Source: Asterionellopsis glacialis (taxonomy: Eukaryota; Bacillariophyta; Plagiogrammaphyceae; Rhaphoneidales; Asterionellopsidaceae). From it: 10,391 nt of DNA. The stretch is taken from assembly GCA_014885115.2 (NCBI GenBank), contig WKLE02002381.1, positions 1 to 10,391 of the forward strand, given 5' to 3'. The notes under the pieces are model-generated. The model saw nothing but the letters and a program-made list of their open reading frames with translations, did no database searches and was not told where the DNA came from. Position 1 is the stretch's first letter. The number at the start of each line of letters is the position of its first letter. A program made the position numbers and the translations under genes. Of the stretch, positions 1-6,020 are shown in pieces.

Positions 1-1
1 C

Positions 2-217
2 GCTAAGAGAATCGAACACAATTGGAAAGTAGGAAATAAAGCCCTACTAGAAAACGATAAATCGAACCCGCGTAAATACGAACAACCAGGCGATGGACCA
101 TTCATCGTACGTGAAGTACACTGCAACGGTAGTGTAACTATTCAATGGGGACCAGTACTAGACAGACTCAATATTCGTCCTGTAAAACCTTACCATGCTG
201 CCGCTGCCGGGTACTAG
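2..217 (+). CDS. Ty3/gypsy integrase C-terminal end (partial, 5' end outside window)
   Basis: The frame starting at base 2 is open for 71 codons up to TAG at 215-217. It reads as the extreme C-terminus of a Ty3/gypsy integrase. The visible pattern is VGNKALLEN, then KYEQPGDGPFIVREV, then NGSVTI, then DRLNIRPVKPYH; this is the small beta-barrel DNA-binding region that follows the catalytic core, where a GPF/Y block is followed by a strand of the form NGTV.I and an RLNIR..KPY tail. The catalytic core lies upstream of the window. There is no stop or frameshift, so this copy is younger or less damaged than the gypsy remnants that follow. Its sequence differs clearly from the integrase end at 1940-2308, so it belongs to a separate element family inserted in the same orientation. 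The host role is none; it would act on element cDNA. Confidence 0.8.
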   Translation, partial: AKRIEHNWKVGNKALLENDKSNPRKYEQPGDGPFIVREVHCNGSVTIQWGPVLDRLNIRPVKPYHAAAAGY

Positions 218-246
218 GTCGCTGGACATGGTGGTGAGTGCAGTAG

Positions 247-264
247 GCGAGTCGCGAGACTCGC
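247..264. repeat. Perfect 7-bp hairpin downstream of integrase stop
   Basis: GCGAGTC (247-253), a four-base GCGA loop, and GACTCGC (258-264) form a perfect stem-loop 30 bp after the integrase stop. The stretch is locally much more GC-rich than the window average. It could be a 3'-UTR or LTR structural element of the gypsy copy that ends at 217. It is not followed by a T-run, so nothing suggests a terminator. Confidence 0.6.
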
Positions 265-307
265 GCGATATGTCAATCAACCGTAGTACGGACGGACCAT
301 TATGCGA

Positions 308-385
308 TGACGTCACGGACCGGACAGATGTGATGACGTGATGACGTCATCATACGGACAGACGAGGTGACGTGATGACGTCATC
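308..385. repeat. Tandem CRE-like (TGACGTCA) array
   Basis: The palindrome TGACGTCA occurs at 308-315, 342-349 and 376-383, exactly 34 bp apart in each case. The last two are each preceded directly by TGACGTGA (334-341 and 368-375). The unit is about 34 bp and also carries a CGGAC motif between palindromes. TGACGTCA is the consensus cAMP-response element bound by bZIP factors in eukaryotes. The array lies between a gypsy integrase end and a different gypsy RT fragment, so it may be part of an LTR promoter of the left-hand element. That role is inferred; the repeat itself is directly visible. Confidence 0.6.
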
Positions 386-395
386 GAACAAACAG

Positions 396-1006
396 ATGCA
401 AACGGGTTTATTTCTGACTTTAGCAAATTGAACGAATGTATCATATGACATCCATTCCCTATTCCTCATGTTCAGGAATTACTTATGAAACTTGAAGGTT
501 TCTCATATGCGTCATCCTTAGACCTAAATACTATCACATAGGATTAGATGCAGATGCTAGTAAGCTAGTATGCACTATCATGCTACCACGGGTAAAGTAC
601 AAATACTTACGCCTACCTATGGGAGTAGCAAGTTCAGCGGACATTTTCCAAGAGAAGATGAGCGAACTTATGTTTGTTACAAAGGACAATTTTGAGGATG
701 ATTTATGCAAGATGGATTTAGTACTACAATGACTACAGGAAGCGGGACTTAAAGTCAACGCGGAGAAATCCTTTTTCAGATGAACCGAAACGGACTATCT
801 GTGTACATTGATGATCTATTGCTCCTTACAACGAACAATTTTGAAGATCACATACACAAAAAGGATTTAGTACTACAACGACTACAAGAAGTGGGACTTA
901 AAGTTGGCAAAGACGAAGTCACAGCCTAGCCCTGCTCACGGCTATGGTATCAAACAAGGCCAAATTTGTATGGGGTGACACCTGTCAAAAGCCTTTGATA
1001 AAATAA
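396..1006 (+). pseudogene. Gypsy reverse transcriptase fragment, internally duplicated and broken
   Basis: Recognisable RT blocks are FISDFSKLNECII (about 410-445), HPFPIPHVQELL, SSLDLN (the region of the first catalytic Asp, about 510-525), YLRLPMGVASSADIFQEKM (about 607-660), and later a YIDD box at 804-815 (catalytic Asp pair). After 909, the thumb-connection stretch LTAMVSNKAKFVWGD appears in another frame. Lesions are many: TGA at 446 where Arg is expected, a frameshift near 530-541, a first copy of the FED...DLVLQ.LQE.GLKV block that has lost its YIDD box, TGA stops at 730 and 781, then a second copy of that block which carries YIDD, then further frameshifts near 905-1006. The enzyme would have copied element RNA into DNA; this copy cannot be active. 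Confidence 0.75.
686..904 (+). repeat. Direct duplication inside RT (70-bp copies, 149 bp apart)
   Basis: Bases 686-755 and 835-904 align without gaps. By eye about 59 of 70 positions match, including a 17-base perfect core around GGATTTAGTACTACAA. Both encode the RT segment with the pattern NFED...KKDLVLQ.LQE.GLKV. The left copy lacks the YIDD box and is followed by a VNAEKSFF.-TETDYL continuation. The right copy is preceded by YIDDLLLLT and diverges after GLKV. The copies differ by about 16 percent, so either the duplication is old or two different elements were joined. Confidence 0.75.
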
Positions 1007-1357
1007 AAGAAGTTCAAGAAAGAATTCCATATATATACTGATGCAAGCAACTATCAATTACGTGTGGTTATCAGGCAAGATGATCCCCTTGCATTCTATA
1101 GTAGAAAACTTAAAGATGCTCAGAAGAAATATACTACTTGCAAAAAAGAACTACTGTCTATAGTAGAGACACTTAAGGAATTCAAAAACATACTATGGGG
1201 TCAAAAGCTAATAGTACACACGAACCATAAAAACATATTGTATGACAAAATGGCTAGCAAACAAGTATGCAGATGGCATACAATGCTAGAAGAATATGGT
1301 GCAGAATTCATCTATATTGCTGGTGAACAGAATGTCATTACTGATGCACTTTCATGA
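1007..1357 (+). pseudogene. Gypsy RNase H domain (catalytic Asp lost)
   Basis: The frame is open from 1007 to a TGA at 1355-1357. It shows the gypsy RNase H signature: YTDASNYQL (first Asp, 1040-1042), PLAFYSRKL, a KELLSIVETLKEF helix holding the catalytic Glu, IVHTNHKN, RWHTMLEEYGAEFIYIAGEQNVITDALS. In the family the third acidic position reads TDHKN; here codon 1223-1225 is AAC (Asn), so a metal-binding residue is gone. The TGA sits exactly where the family's DALSRL motif has Arg, so a CGA to TGA change is the likely cause. The domain would degrade the RNA strand of the RNA/DNA hybrid. The frame continues without a shift into the integrase remnant. Confidence 0.8.
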
Positions 1358-2308
1358 TTAGATGCAAGATAGGCAGATGATGCATATGACAAAACTGATG
1401 AAGTTAAAGAACTTATCAATGCAATGGAAGCATATCCAATAACACAACAGGAAATCAACAAAAAAGCCTTTCCAATATTCCCTCCTTTAATTAAACTACA
1501 CAAGCAATAAGATAGGATGCTTAAGAAACTAATGCGTGACACCAAACTTGGTACGTTTACAACTAGAAATGTCGAGCGCAAACCGCTCATACACTCCAAA
1601 GGAAAAATATATATACCAGAGTAACTTCAACAATGCGTCATAGCTTGGTATCACGAGTACCTAGCACATCCAGGTGAAACACGTACAGAAGCTACAATAC
1701 GTCAGCACTTTACTTGGCCTAGACTAAGAAAGCACATACAGAACTTCTGCAAAACATGTAAACAATGTCAGCTCTGTAAAAAGTAAGGTAAGAAATATGG
1801 ACACTTACCCCCTAAAGAGGCTGAAAGCTTACAATGGGTGAGAGTTCATATAGACCTAATTGGAAAATATACTATCAATTCTGATTCAGGCACACGAACC
1901 CTACAATGCCTTACTATGATAGATCCTGCCACAGGATAACATACTCACACTACGTTAGAAGCCACACCTGGACAATTATTATTTGGATGTGGCATGCTAT
2001 TGCCAATTGGGTTTAGAGCAAATTGGGCACATATTAAAAACAAGAAACAAATGTTAGTTAATAAAAACAACCAACAAGAAAATCGTAACCGGCAACACCA
2101 TGTGTACACAGTAGGTGACCTAGTTAAGTTAGAGAAGCCAGGAATTATACCCAATATGGACCGTCCTCATACAGGTCCTCATGAAGTGCTTCAAGTATTT
2201 ATGAACAGTACTGTGTGCATCCGTAGAGCCATTATAGAAGGGACAGTTAATATTCATAGTGTTACACCGTCCTATGAATGCACACAGGACAGCTCAGGAA
2301 GCAAATGA
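1358..2308 (+). pseudogene. Gypsy integrase remnant, catalytic core mostly deleted
   Basis: One reading frame covers the region, interrupted by stops at 1370, 1508, 1622, 1784 and 1937 and ending at TGA 2306-2308. In order: a linker; an HHCC zinc-binding domain (WYHEYLAHPGETR...RQHFTW...CKTCKQC, about 1640-1775); the first catalytic Asp in VHIDLIGKYTI (GAC 1853-1855); TMIDPATG (about 1915-1936). It then jumps straight to EATPGQLLFG, a block normally about 150 or more residues further on, so the second Asp and the Glu of the DDE triad are missing. The C-terminal part (VGDLVKLEKPGI, TGPHEV, VNIHSVTPSYE) is complete and unbroken from 1940. The gene stop coincides with the first bases of the LTR. 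Confidence 0.8.
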
Positions 2309-2527
2309 AGTACACTCCCTGTAGGACACTCTTGAGGATGGATGATTGATGTGTGGGCAAGCCGACGGACTCACATATTTACTATTTACTAGTATTTACT
2401 GAATATTTACTTCTTACTAAATTGCTGGATTTCTCCAGCATAAAACTAGATCTTTCAACTAGCTCATAATTTTCACCACCAAATAAAAGTCTTCTTTTCA
2501 TTTGTGTGTTGATTGTTTGATTGTTGT
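2306..2527 (+). repeat. LTR copy 1 (3' LTR of element A)
   Basis: This 222-bp segment is repeated in the same orientation at 7928-8139. Both start TGAAGTACACTCCCTG and end TTGATTGTYTGATTGTTGT. The first 68 bases differ at about four positions and the last 67 at about three; the middle is more diverged. It starts with TG, as LTRs do, and directly abuts the end of pol. Inside are an ATTTACT-rich stretch (2379-2417), a perfect 7-bp hairpin (2423-2440, loop TTTC) and a polyadenylation signal AATAAA (2482-2487). The 3' edge is set only by where the two copies stop matching; a canonical CA end is not visible. Confidence 0.8.
2482..2487 (+). promoter_or_regulatory. AATAAA polyadenylation signal in LTR copy 1
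   Basis: AATAAA lies about 40 bp before the apparent LTR end, and the same hexamer in the same context is kept in the second copy at 8094-8099. Conservation between two otherwise diverged LTRs supports a role in ending element transcripts at the R/U5 boundary. Confidence 0.5.
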
Positions 2528-3633
2528 GCTGTACCGCTGTTGACACTTGCGACATAGGGCATGAGGGTGCTCGAACAAAGTGGAATTCTTCTTTTTTTTA
2601 GCTGCCTAGCCTTGATCCAACAGGTCCTGATCTGTGGAGCGTGTCATATCATTGTAGTTATTTTGTGTCCTGAGGGAGTGGGGGCCTGTTAATCTGTCTG
2701 GAGTATTGTCATTAAGACAAGAGTGTGGTGATGGAAGAGATGGGAGATTGACATCTTCAGTGGGTGGTGCTTTCACCTCTGTGTTTTTTTATCATTTAGG
2801 TCACATTGGACACCAGGGATCCAAAGTTGTTTTGTTATAGCCAGCATTTTGTCGGTGTATTTGTTCAGGAACCTGTGCCATTTTGGGATCTGGCATTGTT
2901 TCATATTCACGAATTTATCATGGTGACAAGTAGGGTGGCTGGAGGTCCCTGTGTATCAATCCACATATCAAAGTATATGTTCCAATAAAGGGGGACCCAT
3001 AGAATCCTTGTTGTAGGAGTTGGTGAGCGTCTTTTGTCCTTGCTTGCTCATGGTGAAAAGGTTGGTCAACTGATGGTCATGATGAGTTTTGTGTTGAAGA
3101 ATTTGACCAACTTGATTGTTGACATCAACTTTTTAGTGTATACTTCTTTTGTACCAGATCTACAGGGCAGGCAGACTTGGTGTGCAAAAATAGATGGGTA
3201 GAAAAAAAGATAATCTGCGGTCTTGTTGCCGTTAGTGACAATGGTCAACAGGGCCATGAAAGAAGAACTCTGGACCTATTGCATCACGTCTACTCAAGTG
3301 GTAACAATGGGTGTGTTGCTGGTTTTGTTGCAGGAGAAGCTTTTAAGGTGCTTATAACCTGTCAGAGTCCAAGGAGCGGGTGTTGATAAACCTATTCCTA
3401 ATCCTATGATGTTTATGCTACTACTAGCAACCTTTGGTCTGTTCCTCTTCTCTCACATTGGTTTGACAATTTCTTAAACCTTGGCAGGTCAAAGTAACCA
3501 CAATTGATTCAAATTTTCAAAAGGCAGATATTTTCTCAATTTATTACTCCTTGTTAATGTCACTACCTAAAGAATATAAAACCTAAGAACTACTAACTAC
3601 TTTACCAAAGGCCTGCCATCAAACATCAACTCT
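2528..3633. other. No convincing gene; decayed unassigned sequence
   Basis: About 1.1 kb with only short open stretches on both strands. The minus strand between 3076 and 2528 keeps one frame that contains Ser/Pro-rich and Lys-rich stretches, but it carries six stops in about 183 codons, close to chance. The minus frame ending at 3066 (to about 3257) has no family I recognise. The plus frames at 2806-2988 and 3177-3386 are likewise unrecognised. The stretch may hold a very old transposon linker or non-coding DNA. Confidence 0.4.
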
Positions 3634-4682
3634 CTAGGGCCTAGAGAAAATTGCCTCATCATTACTACTTTCCATATCCACCAACTCAAGCTTTGCAGTA
3701 TCCGTTTCTTTGTACGTGGATTCCTCTGCTTTCAAATCAACAAGAATAACTCTTTCTGAAGATTTTGGAGTACCCAATAAGTGCGGAGGTTTCTCTATTT
3801 GCTTGCTGACCTTAATTGGTAGAGGAATTTTGCAAGAAAAAGTTAAGATTTCTGATTCAGATGATTTTATAGAGGCAATCTTGTTCAAAAAGGCATCCGC
3901 TATCTTTATCATGTCTCAAGTATCAGCCCATAAATGTTTGTGCCTAATAACTTGATCATGACAACAGGCAGTAAAACCATAGGTTGCTTCCATAAGTCTG
4001 TTACCATCTTCCAACACTTTTTTTGTTTTTTTTGTTAAGTACTTCCTCCAACTCGATCAAAATAATAGGCCAATCTGAAGTATACTCAAGAGCCATACCA
4101 TCATCTACCACAGTGAAGGTTGACCTGGATGCTTTATGGTTATTGATACCAGCAGGAGGGACAATTAAAACCACAGCATGGGGAGTTTTGTTGCCGTATC
4201 ATTGTACTGCACAACACAATTCATTGGACAATACTTGCTAGAATCCAACATGACCAAATCTAATTTGTTAGGATCAGAACATGCTGGTTTTCCAGAAGAA
4301 ATATCCTCTGAACCTGCGTTCTCCTTACAAGAATCATCTATTTTAAAAAAAGCACATACATGTAGTAATAACAGTAAGTACATACAACAGGAATTATAAG
4401 AAAATATGAAATGAAAAGTGCGTAAACACCTACCTTCAGTACCATGACAAGGGCAGGCCCATCGTCTGTAAGGACATACCAGAATTTTGCCAGCGTGAAT
4501 CGCTGGAATTCCCAAATGGCCTTGGGGGTTACTCCCCGCATGAACTTACCAGCTCTGAGCATCTCCAGTAAGAGGTAGCACTCAGGAGCCTCCTTATTAA
4601 ATGTTCCTGGGCATGGCCAGGCAAACGTGCGCTTCAACAAGTTTTCATCATTGTCTGCAGCATCTTGGTTGTCATCAGACAT
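3634..4682 (-). pseudogene. Broken lineage-specific gene of unknown function, with intron
   Basis: I do not recognise a function. Reading leftward from ATG at 4682, exon 1 encodes an acidic start (MSDDNQDAADNDEN), then FAWPCPGTFNKEAPECYLLL, LRAGKFMRGVTPKAIWEF and a hydrophobic end. A probable 92-bp intron (4429-4338) joins it in frame to DDSCKENAGSED...SSKYCPMNCVVQYND. A one-base shift near 4176-4184 moves the frame to AVVLIVPPAG...STFTVVDDGMALEYTSDWPIIL. A second shift in A-rich runs (4016-4035) leads to VLEDGNRLMEATYGFTACCHDQ, a TGA at 3916-3918, and a last block to the TAG at 3634-3636. The order of blocks (PGTFN..APECY, then a P-rich beta-like block ending in WP, then an LP-flanked block) resembles a hypothetical-protein family I associate with diatoms; that is memory, not a search. 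An in-frame ATG at 4811 would add 43 low-complexity residues, less likely coding. Confidence 0.5.
4338..4429 (-). other. Probable spliceosomal intron in the minus-strand gene
   Basis: Donor GTGTTTACG begins at 4429 and acceptor TTTAAAATAG ends at 4338, after a seven-T tract and an upstream TTACTAC branch-like motif. Removing these 92 bases joins exon 1 to the downstream frame that carries the conserved-looking block. A neighbouring donor, GTAGGT at 4433, looks stronger but would leave the downstream frame and stop soon after. If unspliced, the frame runs into a hydrophobic Tyr/Leu-rich stretch and stops at the acceptor TAG, as expected for intron sequence. Confidence 0.55.
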
Positions 4683-4978
4683 GGTTGCATTATGAGGTGT
4701 TGTTTGAGTATTTTTCACAATGTTTTTTTGATGAGAGTTTCTCACTGAATGAAGTTCCTGTTTTTTGTTTGTTGATTGCTGCTTGATTGCATTCTTCTTT
4801 GTTTCTGTCATTCTTGTTTGTCCATTTCAATTCCAGCCAAGGCAGATTTGAAATCAAACCCAGTCTTGTATGAATTCCACCCGGAACAAAATCTTGAGTC
4901 TTAAGATTCCCTTCAAGCATTTTCAATATAGCAAAATAGCCTGAAAACCGTAAATAAACGGGACTTTCCAAAAAAGTT

Positions 4979-5455
4979 GTCACAAAAACGCCGCAAAAAC
5001 GTAACGAAACCGTAAGATGCAGTCTTGAAAAGATGACTTTTTCAGTATTTGACAAAGTTCAGGACCTTTCTTCTCTGCCAACTTCTTTCCCATGGATGGC
5101 GTTTTGTTGAAATATTGTTGATTGTTGTTTTGTTGTCAGTGTTTGGTGCTTGTCTTGTTCATGTTCTGTTCCCAGTCGTTGCATTGCGGTAAAACAAGTA
5201 GGCTTTTTTTGGTGAAATGAAGAAATTGGTCACTTTGACACTTGAAATAATCAACAATCAACAAGAACTTTTATCTAGGAGGAGAGTCAGTCGTACACAT
5301 CATGGGTTAATTGTTATGTTCGTGCTTTGTTCTGATCTATTTGCTTGAAACATGGCTCATCATCGTCGTTGCATTGCAATAAACGCAAAATTTTTGTCAC
5401 AAAAATGGAACAAAACCGTAAGGAAAATGTCACAAAAACGTCACAAAAAGGTAAG
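4979..5455 (+). repeat. Dispersed GTCACAAAAA...GTAAG units (three copies)
   Basis: Three same-strand units begin GTCACAAAAA and end GTAAG. Two are 27 bp (5396-5422 and 5429-5455, 22 of 27 matching by eye); the third is 38 bp (4979-5016) with an 11-bp extra AAAAACG block. Between them, TCGTTGCATTGC is repeated perfectly at 5176 and 5366. The clustering of short, imperfect, same-orientation units is typical of subterminal repeats of DNA transposons or Helitron-like ends, but no terminal structure or transposase is attached. Confidence 0.5.
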
Positions 5456-5927
5456 ACGGTTTTTTTACAGTTCCTTGGCTCAATTGCTGAAAAATAAAAA
5501 AAAGGAATCCTGCACATACAAATTTGTCCACATAATATGATAATCCTGGAATCCCTGAGTACTAAACACTCCTCCTTGTCTTTTACACATATTTCACATA
5601 CTTTGTAGTATTCTAAAATAATTATTTCAATTTTTTCATACTAAATCTATTTGTGACTAAACTTAAAGTTCATCACTTAAACAAAAATTAGGACTTGGAA
5701 TTTCTGACTTACTTAAAAGTCCTGGAATACAATTATATGCCCCCAAATTTGCAAACTGGGACACCTACTTTGACATGACAGACATCAGTGACAGTACCAC
5801 AATTGAAATTAAAATGGTTCTCATCACAGTCTCTTTACTCTGCAAGTACAGACCATGATGATAGAAACAAAAAAAGCACCATCCACGACAACTCAATAAC
5901 CAACAAAATTCAGACAACGCCATCCAT
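5092..5927. repeat. Distant inverted repeat pair (possible MITE or foldback ends)
   Basis: ATGGATGGCGTT at 5092-5103 is the exact reverse complement of 5916-5927. Similarity continues inward less perfectly for about 35 more bases on each side (Ttg-rich: GAA.T.TTGTTG.TT.TTG). The pair encloses about 836 bp of AT-rich sequence without a gene. A non-autonomous DNA transposon is one reading; no target-site duplication was found outside the arms. Confidence 0.35.
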
Positions 5928-6020
5928 CAAATTAAATAGTTGATTATTGATTACAGCATGGTATTTATATAACCAGCTGCGGCTGTATTTATTGCTGAAA
6001 ATTTATTGGTAACAGGGGAA

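Larger units (their letters stand above)
396..2527 (+). mobile_element. Gypsy element remnant A: pol fragment plus 3' LTR
   Basis: This plus-strand Ty3/gypsy remnant begins abruptly inside RT (near the SDFSKLNE block, about 396-436) and runs through RNase H and integrase to a stop at 2306-2308, where the 3' LTR begins on the same bases. It has no gag, protease, 5' LTR or primer-binding site. The domain order RT, RNase H, integrase is that of Ty3/gypsy. From 1007 to 2308 the reading frame never shifts but is cut by six in-frame stops before the terminal one (1355, 1370, 1508, 1622, 1784, 1937). The left boundary is where recognisable RT starts and could be off by tens of bases. Confidence 0.75.
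4683..6020. other. No gene; repeat-bearing non-coding stretch
   Basis: No family is recognisable in any frame. A minus frame from 5055 is open for 121 codons but overlaps the antisense of short AAAACG-type repeats and low-complexity runs, and reads as no known protein. Contents that can be supported are the GTCACAAAAA-type units (4979-5016, 5396-5422, 5429-5455), a 12-bp direct repeat TCGTTGCATTGC (5176-5187 and 5366-5377), and one arm pair of an inverted repeat (5092-5103 and 5916-5927). The start of the transposase downstream lies near 6021. Confidence 0.5.

Noticed and set aside
247..264. Rho-independent terminator
   Set aside because: No T-run follows the hairpin and the context is eukaryotic.
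534..758. Minus-strand open frame over the RT region
   Set aside because: It is the antisense shadow of gypsy RT, whose motifs are clear on the plus strand.
396..2308. Alternative genetic code or programmed stop readthrough in pol
   Set aside because: TGA, TAG and TAA all occur, together with a deleted integrase core and a lost RNase H Asp. Decay is the simpler explanation.
2528..3076. Minus-strand frame with Ser/Pro-rich stretches (for example around 2609-2788) as a copia linker or unknown gene
   Set aside because: Six stops in about 183 codons is near chance, and no conserved motif could be named.
4338..4811. Membrane protein ending in a hydrophobic Tyr/Leu-rich tail
   Set aside because: The hydrophobic tail (4338-4429) is better read as a translated intron with donor, T-tract and acceptor; splicing restores a soluble-looking frame.
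4690..5055. Minus-strand 121-codon open frame upstream of the unidentified gene
   Set aside because: No recognised family. Part of it is antisense of the AAAACG repeat units and the rest overlaps the probable 5' untranslated region in another frame.
5314..5540. Overlapping short open frames on both strands
   Set aside because: They cover the GTCACAAAAA repeat units; the apparent similarity between the two minus frames at 4950 and 5440 comes from the repeats.
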